A stretch of 64,000 nt of DNA from contig NZ_CP142396.1 of assembly GCF_035934735.1 (NCBI RefSeq), positions 1,364,001 to 1,428,000 of the forward strand, written 5' to 3'. The position numbers and the translations under genes were made by a program. The stretch comes from Sedimentibacter sp. MB31-C6 (GTDB lineage: Bacteria; Bacillota; Clostridia; Tissierellales; Sedimentibacteraceae). This document shows, one piece after another, positions 8,966-17,635 of this stretch. Each line of letters opens with the position of its first letter. Position 1 is the stretch's first letter. The notes beneath the pieces were generated by a model. The model made no database searches and had not been told where the DNA came from. It saw only the letters and a list, made by a program, of their open reading frames with translations.

Positions 8966-9098
8966 CTCCTTAATTTATTTTGATATTATAATTATATAAC
9001 TTACCCACTAATTACAATTATAAACAATACAACATAACATTGTAATATTATATAATAGATAATAAAATTTTTCAATTAGATTTATTTTATAAAGTTAC

Positions 9099-9127
9099 TT
9101 GACAAAATGAAGTCATGATGTTATATT
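9099..9127 (+). promoter_or_regulatory. Promoter of the ccdA redox cluster
   Basis: TTGACA (9099-9104), 17-bp spacer, TATATT (9122-9127), placed 24 bp before the ccdA start. Confidence 0.7.
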
Positions 9128-9151
9128 TAAAAAAAGATATGGAGGTACCTT

Positions 9152-9883
9152 TTGTTAGGAAGTATGACTTTAACTGAAAATGTAAGCTTTTTGCTTGTTC
9201 TTTTAGAAGGTTTTTTATCATTTTTTTCACCATGTGTATTACCGCTTATACCAGTTTATATAAGTTATTTAGCAGGTAATGGAAAAAGTGTTGATGCAAA
9301 TGGAACTATAGTATATGAAAGAAAAAAAGTTTTAATAAATACATTATTCTTTGTTCTAGGAATTTCAAGTACTTTTTTCATACTTGGTTTTTCATTTTCT
9401 GCTTTAGGTGTTTTTTTTAATCAAAATAAAGTTTTATTTAGCCGAATTGGTGGCATAATAATTATAATTATGGGACTCTTACAATTAGATATCATAAAAT
9501 TAAATCTCTTAAAAAGAGAAAAAAGATTTAATTTAGACTTAAATAGAAAAAAAATGAATCCTATTGTTGCTTATATAATGGGATTTACCTTTAGTTTTGC
9601 TTGGACACCTTGTGTTGGACCTGCATTATCTTCTATATTAATTTTAGCATCTAATGCTAGCAGCTCCTTTACAGGAAATATGCTTGTTTTAATTTATACC
9701 CTAGGATTTGTTATTCCTTTTGTTATCCTTGGAATGTTTACAACTCAGGCATTAAATTTCTTTAAAGAAAAGCGAAATTTAATGAAATATACTATAAAAA
9801 TAGGCGGTATTATTTTAATAATTATAGGTATTATGACTTTTACCGGATTGTTAAATAATATAAGTAAATTTTTAGCTTTTTAA
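9152..9883 (+). CDS. ccdA: Cytochrome c biogenesis / thiol-disulfide transmembrane protein CcdA
   Basis: A six-helix membrane protein of the DsbD-beta/CcdA family that carries electrons from cytoplasmic thioredoxin to extracytoplasmic thiol proteins. Two conserved Cys-Pro regions are visible: FFSPCVLPLIPVYISY near residue 30 and FAWTPCVGPALS near 155, the redox pair of the family. The start is TTG at 9152, five bases after GGAGGT; the next ATG would be too far away. Thioredoxin and its reductase are encoded just downstream on the same strand, which fits the role. The cluster runs against the replication fork. Confidence 0.92.
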   Translation: MLGSMTLTENVSFLLVLLEGFLSFFSPCVLPLIPVYISYLAGNGKSVDANGTIVYERKKVLINTLFFVLGISSTFFILGFSFSALGVFFNQNKVLFSRIGGIIIIIMGLLQLDIIKLNLLKREKRFNLDLNRKKMNPIVAYIMGFTFSFAWTPCVGPALSSILILASNASSSFTGNMLVLIYTLGFVIPFVILGMFTTQALNFFKEKRNLMKYTIKIGGIILIIIGIMTFTGLLNNISKFLAF

Positions 9884-9948
9884 CTTTTAATGAATAAGAA
9901 AATGTAATTTAAAAATTAAGATGAAAATATTAAAGTTAGGAGCAATTA

Positions 9949-10386
9949 ATGAAAATGCAATATAATTTACCATGCAACATAGCTCAAACATTAAATATAA
10001 TTGGAGATAAATGGTCTTTATTAATACTCCATCAAATACTAGTAGGACGAGAAACTTATAAAGAAATACACGATGAATTAACAGGTATACCTACTAATTT
10101 ATTATCAGAACGATTAAAATCACTAGAAATTGATGGTCTTATAAAAAGAGAACTTTATCAATCACATCCACCTAGAAATAAATATACCTTAACTAAAAAG
10201 GGATACGATTTAGAAGATGTATTTAATAGTATTATATTATGGGGTGAAAAACATTTAGATACATGTTATAAAAAATTAGTTCATAAAAATTGTAACCACA
10301 GCATTGAACATAGATATTACTGTTCAAATTGCAACAAAGTAGTGAAAATAGAGGATATATCAGTGCTAGATCCTAATGAACAGTAA
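9949..10386 (+). CDS. HxlR-family winged-helix transcriptional regulator
   Basis: A 145-residue protein with the HxlR winged helix: GDKWSLLILHQILVG, then the recognition region TNLLSERLKSLEIDGLIKRE and the wing NKYTLTKKGYDL. A Cys at position 9 (LPCNIAQTL) is the typical redox-reactive position in this family. A C-terminal extension carries CNHS...YYCSNCNKVV, a possible zinc knuckle not usual in short HxlR proteins. Flanked by ccdA and the thioredoxin genes, it probably controls them in response to thiol or electrophile stress; this is inference. Confidence 0.88.
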   Translation: MKMQYNLPCNIAQTLNIIGDKWSLLILHQILVGRETYKEIHDELTGIPTNLLSERLKSLEIDGLIKRELYQSHPPRNKYTLTKKGYDLEDVFNSIILWGEKHLDTCYKKLVHKNCNHSIEHRYYCSNCNKVVKIEDISVLDPNEQ

Positions 10387-10417
10387 TTTAGTAAATTTAA
10401 AGAGGAAAAGTTGGGAG

Positions 10418-10473
10418 AAAGGAGAATAATCCAACCACCTCATAAAAGAGGATAATTGGATTATACGTGAAAT
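10418..10473 (+). promoter_or_regulatory. Hairpin between ribosome-binding site and trxB start
   Basis: AAAGGAG (10418-10424) is followed one base later by a hairpin: ATAATCCAA (10426-10434) pairs with TTGGATTAT (10456-10464), and an inner CCTC pairs with GAGG. Nine bases after it is the ATG at 10474. No other ribosome site is near that ATG. If the hairpin folds, the effective spacing drops from about 49 to about 10 bases. It could also be an operator palindrome. Confidence 0.6.
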
Positions 10474-11316
10474 ATGATAGATATAGCAATTATCGGTGGA
10501 GGACCAGCAGGTTTATCTGCAGCTGTAAATGCATTAGCTAGAGGTAAAAACCCTCGAATTTTCTCAAATAAGGAGAATTACTTATCTAAGTCTGAACGTA
10601 TAGATAATCATTTAGGATTTTATAATATAAGTGGAAAGGATTTAATGAAAAAATTTATAGACCACACTAAATCTATGAATATTGAAGTAGAAAAAAATAA
10701 GGTTGTAAATATACTACCTTTTGATGAAAGTTTTATGGTTAATGTTAATGGAGAAATAGTAGAAGCTAAAAAGGTTATATTAGCAATGGGTATATCTAAA
10801 GTAAAGGAAGTACCTGGTGAAGCTCGTCTTTTAGGTAGTGGTGTAAGTTATTGTGCAACTTGTGATGGTATGCTATACAGAAACAAAATTGCAGTAGTTT
10901 GGGATCAATCTCATGATGCTGTAGAAGAAGCTAACTTTTTACAAAGTATCGGAGTAAATGTAATTTTTATTTCAAAAAAACCTAAATCCCAAGAGTTAAA
11001 TTCTGATATACAATTTATTTCTGGCACAATAGATGAAATAATTGGAGAAATTAAAGTAGAAGGAATTGTTGTAGATAATAATACTATTAATGCAGATGCA
11101 GTTTTTATTTTAAGAGAAGTAGTTGCGCCAACTGCACTAATAGATGGTTTATCAATAGAGAATGGTTTTATTTGTGTTGATAAAAACATGGAAACTAATA
11201 TTAAAGGTGTTTATGCAGCAGGAGATATAACTGGAAAACCACTTCAAATATCAAAAGCTGTTAGTGAAGGTTTAATAGCTGCTCAACATGCAGCTCAAGA
11301 AATAGATAAAGCATAA
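10474..11316 (+). CDS. trxB: Thioredoxin-reductase-like flavoprotein lacking NADPH-binding motifs
   Basis: A 280-residue flavoprotein with an N-terminal FAD motif (GGGPAGLSAA), the redox pair CATCDG (Cys127/Cys130) and a C-terminal FAD motif (GVYAAGDITG). The second Rossmann motif that binds NADPH is missing: where GxGxxA is expected the sequence reads VVWDQSHDAVEEA, and the HRRxxxR arginines are replaced by FISKKPKSQ. That is the pattern of clostridial ferredoxin-dependent flavin thioredoxin reductases. It lies 11 bp before trxA, so thioredoxin is the likely substrate and ferredoxin the likely donor. Confidence 0.85.
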   Translation: MIDIAIIGGGPAGLSAAVNALARGKNPRIFSNKENYLSKSERIDNHLGFYNISGKDLMKKFIDHTKSMNIEVEKNKVVNILPFDESFMVNVNGEIVEAKKVILAMGISKVKEVPGEARLLGSGVSYCATCDGMLYRNKIAVVWDQSHDAVEEANFLQSIGVNVIFISKKPKSQELNSDIQFISGTIDEIIGEIKVEGIVVDNNTINADAVFILREVVAPTALIDGLSIENGFICVDKNMETNIKGVYAAGDITGKPLQISKAVSEGLIAAQHAAQEIDKA

Positions 11317-11327
11317 GGAGAAAAGAA

Positions 11328-11663
11328 ATGACAGAAAAAATAACATATGTAAATAATACACAACAATTTGATGAATTAATAGGAAGTGGAAAATTAGTCT
11401 TAGTTGACTTTTGGGCTACTTGGTGTGCACCTTGCAAAATGATTGCTCCAGTAATTGAAAAATTAGCAGATCAATATGAAGGAAAAATATCTGTTGCAAA
11501 AGTTGATATTGATGAACAACAAGAACTTGCAATAAGATATGGGATTCAAAGTATTCCTACAGTTATATTATTCAAAGATGGAAAAATTGCAGAAAAAGAA
11601 ATAGGTGTTAAACCACTTAATTCATTTACAAAATTAATAGATAATCATACCGCTACAGCATAA
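11328..11663 (+). CDS. trxA: Thioredoxin
   Basis: A cytoplasmic 111-residue thioredoxin with active site FWATWCAPCKMIAP and the cis-Pro loop SIPTVILFKDG. It shares an operon with the reductase upstream (11 bp gap, AAGGAG site) and ends at a strong terminator. With ccdA and the flavoprotein it makes a short electron chain: donor, reductase, thioredoxin, CcdA. Confidence 0.97.
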   Translation: MTEKITYVNNTQQFDELIGSGKLVLVDFWATWCAPCKMIAPVIEKLADQYEGKISVAKVDIDEQQELAIRYGIQSIPTVILFKDGKIAEKEIGVKPLNSFTKLIDNHTATA

Positions 11664-11668
11664 ATAAT

Positions 11669-11698
11669 AAAAGCAGTAGTAACATAACTACTGCTTTT
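11669..11698. terminator. Bidirectional terminator, trxA / GNAT gene
   Basis: AAAAGCAGTAGT (11669-11680) pairs with ACTACTGCTTTT (11687-11698) over 12 bp with a 6-base loop. The A- and T-rich edges let it work for both convergent transcripts. Confidence 0.9.
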
Positions 11699-12224
11699 AT
11701 TTCCACTCATTTTTAAGTAGACCATATAAATATAAATCATATCTTTTATTATCTCGTAAAACAAATTCTCTAAAAATACCTTCTTTCTTAAACCCTGTTT
11801 TTTCATATAAGGAAATTGCATTTATATTAAATTCTAACACATTTAATTGTATTCTATGAAGTTTTATAACTTTAAATCCATATGTCAATAATAAATTTAA
11901 AGATTCTTTTCCATAACCCTTTCCTCTTATGTTTTTGTTACCAATACCTATAAATAAAGTAGCTACTTTATTTTCTTTTTCTATATCATCATATCCTGCA
12001 ATACCAATAATTTCATTGCTTTTAATAAGTTTCATAGCAAAAACTTCAGATTCTTCACTTTTTTCATAATCATTAAATATTTTATCAACTTCTCTTTTAG
12101 ATTGACTAATGGGTGGAATATAATCATAATATTTTAAAAATTCTGTATCTGAAAACCATTTATATATGTATTTCATATCTTCTTTTTCAATTTTAGATAA
12201 ATATATATTTTCACCTTTAAGCAT
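11697..12224 (-). CDS. GNAT-family N-acetyltransferase (RimJ/RimL type)
   Basis: A 175-residue acetyltransferase with the acetyl-CoA loop RGKGYGKESL and the C-terminal NINAISLYEKTGFKKEG, which resembles the RimJ/RimL/SpeG branch that acetylates protein N-termini or small amines. The substrate cannot be read from the sequence. The stop codon lies inside the shared terminator. It is a single gene with no obvious partner. Confidence 0.88.
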   Translation of the reverse strand: MLKGENIYLSKIEKEDMKYIYKWFSDTEFLKYYDYIPPISQSKREVDKIFNDYEKSEESEVFAMKLIKSNEIIGIAGYDDIEKENKVATLFIGIGNKNIRGKGYGKESLNLLLTYGFKVIKLHRIQLNVLEFNINAISLYEKTGFKKEGIFREFVLRDNKRYDLYLYGLLKNEWK

Positions 12225-12275
12225 AAAAAACTCCTATACATATACTATATTTGTTTCATGGATACAAAAAATTAT

Positions 12276-12956
12276 TTAAGCAAAAATAATAACAAATATT
12301 ATAGTCAATAAACCTGTTACTCCTATTGCCAAACTACTAGCAGCACCTATGTCTTCTCCCATTTCCATTGCTTTAGTTGTACCAAAAGCATGTGCTGAAG
12401 AGCCTAGACCTATACCTTTAGCTATATTGCTTTTTATTTTACCATACTTATAAATAAATGGAGATATAATTGCACCTATTTGTCCTGTTATAACTACGGC
12501 AATTATAGTTATTGCCTCATTTCCACCAAGAAGTTTTGTTGACTCGACAGCCATTGGTGTAGTAATTGATTTTGATAATAATGATAACATAATAGCACTA
12601 TCTAAATTTAGAACTTTACAAAGTATTATAACAGATACAAAGGCAGCAATAATTCCAGCAACTATTCCTCCAACAATAGGTATAAAATTTTTTAATAATT
12701 CATTTCTATTTTTATATAAAGGTATTGCCAAAACAACAACTATTGGACCCATAATATATGTTATTATCCTTCCCCCCTTATTATATGTTGAATATGGAAT
12801 ATCAAATAATATCAATAATAAAATAACAGATATTGTTGTTATTATAACTGGATTTAAAAGTGTATGTTTATATTTAATATATATTTTATTACTCATAATA
12901 AATAAAAACAAAGTTAAAATAATATAAAATAATGAAATTAACATTTCCTTTATCAT
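12276..12956 (-). CDS. lrgB: LrgB/CidB-family membrane protein
   Basis: A 226-residue protein with about seven membrane segments and the family signature SITTPMAVESTKLLGG and GLGSSAHAFGTTKAMEMGE. LrgB works with LrgA in control of murein hydrolase export, cell lysis or small-molecule efflux, from family knowledge; the exact transported molecule here is unknown. It starts 5 bp after lrgA, in the same operon. Confidence 0.92.
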   Translation of the reverse strand: MIKEMLISLFYIILTLFLFIMSNKIYIKYKHTLLNPVIITTISVILLLILFDIPYSTYNKGGRIITYIMGPIVVVLAIPLYKNRNELLKNFIPIVGGIVAGIIAAFVSVIILCKVLNLDSAIMLSLLSKSITTPMAVESTKLLGGNEAITIIAVVITGQIGAIISPFIYKYGKIKSNIAKGIGLGSSAHAFGTTKAMEMGEDIGAASSLAIGVTGLLTIIFVIIFA

Positions 12957-12961
12957 TAAAT

Positions 12962-13333
12962 TTAATCCTTTCTAAATGATGCTAAATAGTCTGTTGTTTT
13001 TCCTGCTACAAACATTACACATCCACATGAAATTACTAAAACTATCATAAATTTTATTATATCACCTGCTATAAGTTCATATGACTCAATTAATCCAACT
13101 GCCATTGGAACAAAGAAAAATGCCATATATTTAATTAAAAAACTGCCCGTTTCTTCAATTACTGATAGCTTTAAAATATTTAATGATAATAATAACAATA
13201 ATACAATCATTCCAATTAAATTGCCTGGTATGACAATATAAGGTGAAATAATTCTACTAATAAAATTTCCAGTTTCATATATTATGTATATAATTAATAT
13301 TTGAATTACTATTTTAATAAGCTTTTTAAACAT
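12962..13333 (-). CDS. lrgA: LrgA/CidA-family holin-like protein
   Basis: A small membrane protein (123 residues) with four hydrophobic helices and the family motif IVIPGNLIGMIVLLLLL plus FFVPMAVGLIE. I start at the ATG at 13331-13333, seven bases after GGAGG; an upstream ATG (13360) lacks a ribosome site. Holin-like proteins of this family are antagonised or helped by LrgB, its neighbour. No LytS/LytR sensor genes are nearby. Confidence 0.92.
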   Translation of the reverse strand: MFKKLIKIVIQILIIYIIYETGNFISRIISPYIVIPGNLIGMIVLLLLLSLNILKLSVIEETGSFLIKYMAFFFVPMAVGLIESYELIAGDIIKFMIVLVISCGCVMFVAGKTTDYLASFRKD

Positions 13334-13358
13334 TTTACATCCTCCACATTGTTTAAAC

Positions 13359-13387
13359 ATTATAGCTCAACAACAATATTATTTCAA
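13359..13387 (-). promoter_or_regulatory. lrgAB promoter
   Basis: Minus strand TTGAAA (13382-13387), 17-bp spacer, TATAAT (13359-13364), some 25 bp before the lrgA start. Confidence 0.75.
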
Positions 13388-13466
13388 TATAAAACATTTA
13401 AAAAACTATTATTTAATTTTTCCCCACAGTTGGCTTTCATTATAAAATAGTTATTCACAATTATAT

Positions 13467-13835
13467 CTATCGTGTTGGTACTATCTCAATCCAATATCCA
13501 TCTGGATCTGTTATAAAATATATTCCCATAGATTCATTTACAAATTCAATGCATTTCATTTGTTCATGTTTTTTAAATGCTTCATCATAATTATCAACTT
13601 TCATTGCAAGATGAAATTCTTCTTCCCCTAAATCATAAGGTTTAGCTCTATCCTTCATCCATGTAAGTTCTAATAAAAAATCAGTTGTATTATCACCTAA
13701 ATAAACTAACTTAAAACTTCCATCTTCAGCTTCTTTTCTTCTTACTTCGATTAAGCCTAAAGCTTCTTTATAAAAATCCATGCTTTTTTGTAAATCTAAT
13801 ATGTTAAAATTAAAATGATTATATGTAAATTTCAT
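13467..13835 (-). CDS. gloA: Glyoxalase I (lactoylglutathione-lyase-like, VOC fold)
   Basis: A 122-residue vicinal-oxygen-chelate protein with two beta-alpha-beta-beta-beta modules. The four metal ligands expected for glyoxalase I can be matched: His in YNHFNFNIL, Glu in FLLELTW, His in EEFHLAMKV and Glu in YWIEIVP. It probably isomerises hemithioacetals of methylglyoxal, as clostridial homologues do. It is a single gene with its own ribosome site (GGAGGGA). Confidence 0.82.
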   Translation of the reverse strand: MKFTYNHFNFNILDLQKSMDFYKEALGLIEVRRKEAEDGSFKLVYLGDNTTDFLLELTWMKDRAKPYDLGEEEFHLAMKVDNYDEAFKKHEQMKCIEFVNESMGIYFITDPDGYWIEIVPTR

Positions 13836-13881
13836 GTTAATCCCTCCTATTTTTTCTTATTTTTAATCAAGTATTGAAATA

Positions 13882-13913
13882 TGGAGAATCTTTTTTAAAG
13901 TAAAGATTCTCCA
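13882..13913 (-). terminator. Inverted repeat upstream of the UPF0182 stop region
   Basis: TGGAGAATCTTT (13882-13893) and AAAGATTCTCCA (13902-13913) pair over 12 bp. It sits just past the 3' end of the UPF0182 gene and before gloA on the same strand. The run after it on the minus strand is only weakly T-rich (ATATTTC), so termination is likely but not certain. Confidence 0.6.
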
Positions 13914-13960
13914 CTAAATTCAGAATGACATATTTTCTTAATATCCTTACTTTATATCAT

Positions 13961-16792
13961 TTATTCTTCTTCGACTTGTTTTTCTTCTATTATATCATTT
14001 TCTTCATTTTCCTGATTTTGTTGAACTCCATTAATAACTATATTTAATTGATTTAATATATCTTCTAATTCTTCAAGTTTTTCTCCGTAGGTAGCCCAAT
14101 CACCTTTTCTTGATGCTTCATTAGATTCTATGAAGACATTATTTGCTTTTTGTATTAAATCATTTACATCAACATTAACATTATAATCTTCATTTTCTGT
14201 AGGCTCTTTTTCTTCAGTTGCTGTTCCAAAAATTCTTGCTATGGCTGCATCAAGAGTAGATTCCATTACTATTTTATCTCCAAAAGAAACTACAACCATT
14301 TTCATTTCAGGGAAATTACTTTCAGTATCTGATTTTAAATAAATTGGTTCTACATACATTAATGAATTTTCAATTGGTACAACTAAGGTATTTCCTCTCA
14401 ATACAGAAGACCCTACTTGGCTCCACAATGTTAACTGGGATGATATGGCAGTATCTTGATCAATTTTTGTTTCTATCATATTAGGTCCTGGTATTGTTTT
14501 TGTTTTTGGAAATTCATAAAGTATTAATTCTCCATAATTTTCGCCATCATTTCTAGCTGCTAAAAGAGCAATCATATTATCCTTATTTTGAGGTGTATAT
14601 TGAGTAGTTAATAGAAATTCCACATTATCTTCTTCAGGTAATTTAAACATAACATAGCTAGAATCAACTGGTCCTTCGCCTAAATCCATATATTTTTCAT
14701 TTGCTAATTCCCAATAATCTTCTCTTCCAAAAAAAACTGTTGGATTTTCTATATGGTATAATCTATACATTTCAGATTGTATATCAAAGTATGTTTGAGA
14801 ATATCTTATATGACTCCTAATACCTGATGGCATTTCGCTTATTGGTTTAAATAAATCAGTAAATATTTTAGAGTATACATTAATAATAGGATCTTTATCA
14901 TCTGTAATATAAAAATCAGTCGTTCCGTTATAAGCATCTATAACTACTTTAACAGAATTTCTAATATAATTAACTTCTTTTCCTTCTACAAAATTAGTTG
15001 TTGGTTGTGAATAAGGATATTTATCACTTGCAGTAAAGCCTTCTATAATCCAATATAACTTACCATCATCTTGATTTACTATTATATATGCATCAGGATC
15101 ATAATAAAGAAATGGAGCAATTTTTTGAACTCTTTCTATTATATTTCTATTTATCATAATTTTACTATTACCATCAATATTATTAGAAATTAGCATTTTA
15201 TAACTTCCTTCTCTAATACTGAATAAAAACCTATTTAAAAAAGACAAATTAATACCTGCTTCTCCTTCATAAAATGTTTCAACATTATCTGATCCTGAAG
15301 GATAATCAAATTCTTTTTCGTCTGTATTAACAACTACATATTCATTTGTACTTTCACCAAAATATATTTCTGGTTTAGTAATATTAAAATCAGTATTAGT
15401 TGTAGGAGGTAAATTCCTCACTATCATCTCAGGTTGACCTTGAGAATTTACTCTGTTAACCGGTGATAAAGTTATACCATATCCATGAGTATATTTTAAA
15501 TATTGATTTACCCATGTTTTAGCTTGCTCATTTAGTCTATTTTGATCAAGTTCCCTAGCAGATAAAAATACTTGTTTATAATCTCCATCAATTATATATC
15601 TATCTACATCAACATCATTAAATCTATAGTAAGGCCTTATTCCTTGTAATTGATTATATACCTGTATCAATGGTTCTCTATCATTTATTCTTATATTTTC
15701 TATAACCTCTCTATTATTTTCAATATCTTTTATAGTTAAATTATCATTTGATGGAAACTCATTTACAATTACATTATCCAAACTATAAGCTTTTTGAGTA
15801 TTTTTTATACTATATTCCATATATTTTGTTTCTTTTGATAATTGATCAGGTTCAACAATAAATTTTTCAACAATCCCACTTAATCCAGTTCCTAATATTG
15901 ATACTACTATTAAAGCTGCAGGAACTATTAACGCAAATTTTAAGTTTCTTTTTCTTGAACCTATAAAAAATGTAACTGCTGCTATAAAACAACCAACCAT
16001 TAACACTCTATATACATTTAAGGTTATGTTTATATCTGTATAACCTGCACCAAAAACTCTGCCTAGTTGAGAGTATAATAAATCATAAGACATTAAGAAA
16101 AATCTAATTCCTATAAATATAAAAGTTAAAGAACCAATTATAGATATTTGATTTATTATTTTTGATATAAACTTTTTATTTAAAACAGAACTAAAATCAA
16201 TTTGTTGTTGTAATCCTGAAATATTTTCAAATTGATGAGATACTTTTTTAAAACTATCTTTAATTGATAGATATCCATAAAATAAAACAGTTACAATAAT
16301 AAGTAAGAATAGTATGTTTATTATAAAACCAACAAGTGTTTTAATAAGGGGTAATTTAAATATGTAAAAACTAATATCATTATTAAATATAGAATCAACT
16401 GAATTGAAAATTTCTAGATTAATGTATTGTAAAATTTCAAACCATAAAGTTGAGACTATATTTATTGTCATAACAAAACTTATTGCAATAGTTACAATTT
16501 TAATCCAAAAATTTGTTTTTTTCTTAGTATCAATATCGATTACTTCTATATCTTCATAATATTTCTTTTTTAATTTGTTTATATACATATATAGCAAAAG
16601 TGATAAAAATACAAATAGAGGTATTCCAATAGTAAATTGAGCTTTCAATTTAGTAAAAAATGTTTCTGTATACCCTACCTCCTTAAACCACAAATAATCT
16701 GTTGAAAATTTAAGTATACCCCCAAAGGAATTAATAACTATAAATAATATAATTATCATACCTATAACAAAAAATCTACTTCTATTTTTCAT
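13961..16792 (-). CDS. UPF0182 family large membrane protein
   Basis: A 943-residue protein: about seven transmembrane helices in the first 320 residues, then a long extracytoplasmic region with the family blocks EFPSNDNLTIKD, GYGITLSPVN and PGPNMIETKIDQD, and a very acidic tail. The function of UPF0182 proteins is not known; they occur in actinobacteria, cyanobacteria and clostridia. It follows sigB at a distance of 65 bp, so it may be co-transcribed with or controlled by that sigma factor; this is inference. Confidence 0.9.
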   Translation of the reverse strand: MKNRSRFFVIGMIIILFIVINSFGGILKFSTDYLWFKEVGYTETFFTKLKAQFTIGIPLFVFLSLLLYMYINKLKKKYYEDIEVIDIDTKKKTNFWIKIVTIAISFVMTINIVSTLWFEILQYINLEIFNSVDSIFNNDISFYIFKLPLIKTLVGFIINILFLLIIVTVLFYGYLSIKDSFKKVSHQFENISGLQQQIDFSSVLNKKFISKIINQISIIGSLTFIFIGIRFFLMSYDLLYSQLGRVFGAGYTDINITLNVYRVLMVGCFIAAVTFFIGSRKRNLKFALIVPAALIVVSILGTGLSGIVEKFIVEPDQLSKETKYMEYSIKNTQKAYSLDNVIVNEFPSNDNLTIKDIENNREVIENIRINDREPLIQVYNQLQGIRPYYRFNDVDVDRYIIDGDYKQVFLSARELDQNRLNEQAKTWVNQYLKYTHGYGITLSPVNRVNSQGQPEMIVRNLPPTTNTDFNITKPEIYFGESTNEYVVVNTDEKEFDYPSGSDNVETFYEGEAGINLSFLNRFLFSIREGSYKMLISNNIDGNSKIMINRNIIERVQKIAPFLYYDPDAYIIVNQDDGKLYWIIEGFTASDKYPYSQPTTNFVEGKEVNYIRNSVKVVIDAYNGTTDFYITDDKDPIINVYSKIFTDLFKPISEMPSGIRSHIRYSQTYFDIQSEMYRLYHIENPTVFFGREDYWELANEKYMDLGEGPVDSSYVMFKLPEEDNVEFLLTTQYTPQNKDNMIALLAARNDGENYGELILYEFPKTKTIPGPNMIETKIDQDTAISSQLTLWSQVGSSVLRGNTLVVPIENSLMYVEPIYLKSDTESNFPEMKMVVVSFGDKIVMESTLDAAIARIFGTATEEKEPTENEDYNVNVDVNDLIQKANNVFIESNEASRKGDWATYGEKLEELEDILNQLNIVINGVQQNQENEENDIIEEKQVEEE

Positions 16793-16857
16793 AATACCTC
16801 CTTTATTTAATTATCAGAAGTAATTACATTAGCAATCACTTTACTTTACTCGTTATG

Positions 16858-17610
16858 TTATTTATTAAATTCTATTCTTAATTTTTCCAAAGTTTTCTTT
16901 TCTATTCTAGAAACTGTCATTTGAGAAATGTTTAATTCCTTTGCTATATCACTTTGTGTTTTATTAGAATAATACCTTTTTAAAATAATGTTCCTTTCCA
17001 GTTCGTTCAACTTTTTTAATGATTTATTTATAAAATCTTCGTTTTCTATTTTTAAATATTCTTTATCTTCTTCTCCCACTAAATCTAACAATGAAATTTG
17101 ACTTTCTTCATTTTTTAAATCAAACTTTATGTCCAAAGATTGAGAATTAAACATTTTTCCTGCTTCAAAAGCTTCTAATACTTCTTCTTCTGAACATTTC
17201 ACATAATCTGATATTTCTTTTACAGAAGGAGTTCTATGAAGTTCATTGCTAAGTATATTGTAACATTCATTTACTTTCTTAGATATTTCCTGTATTTTTC
17301 TAGGTACTTTTATAGACCAACCTTTATCTCTGAAATATTTTTTTATTTCACCTAGTATAGTAGGAGTTGCAAAGCTAGTAAATTCAAACCCTCTAGAAAT
17401 GTCGAATCTTTCGATAGCATAAATTAAACCCATACAAGCTATTTGATAAATATCTTCATATTCTATTCCTCTATTAGAATATTTTTTTGATATGATTTCT
17501 GCCATATATTTATATTTTTCAAAAATTTGATTTCTTACATCAATATTTTTTGTTTTTTCATATTGAATAAATAAATCTTGATTTTTTATATTTTTTGAGT
17601 TTTGCCCCAT
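16858..17610 (-). CDS. sigB: SigB/SigF-family RNA polymerase sigma factor
   Basis: A 250-residue sigma-70 family factor without region 1. Region 2 is visible in YEDIYQIACMGLIYAIERFD and FEFTSFATPTILGEIKKYFRD; region 3 in SIKVPRKIQE; the region 4 helix-turn-helix in KTQSDIAKELNISQMTVSRIEK. Position behind rsbW and rsbV and near gyrA argues for the general-stress sigma B rather than sporulation sigma F. The start is chosen at 17608-17610, nine bases after GGTGGT; an ATG at 17634, one base past the rsbW stop, lacks a ribosome site. Confidence 0.85.
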   Translation of the reverse strand: MGQNSKNIKNQDLFIQYEKTKNIDVRNQIFEKYKYMAEIISKKYSNRGIEYEDIYQIACMGLIYAIERFDISRGFEFTSFATPTILGEIKKYFRDKGWSIKVPRKIQEISKKVNECYNILSNELHRTPSVKEISDYVKCSEEEVLEAFEAGKMFNSQSLDIKFDLKNEESQISLLDLVGEEDKEYLKIENEDFINKSLKKLNELERNIILKRYYSNKTQSDIAKELNISQMTVSRIEKKTLEKLRIEFNK

Positions 17611-17635
17611 TATCTTCATACCACCAACATCCATA

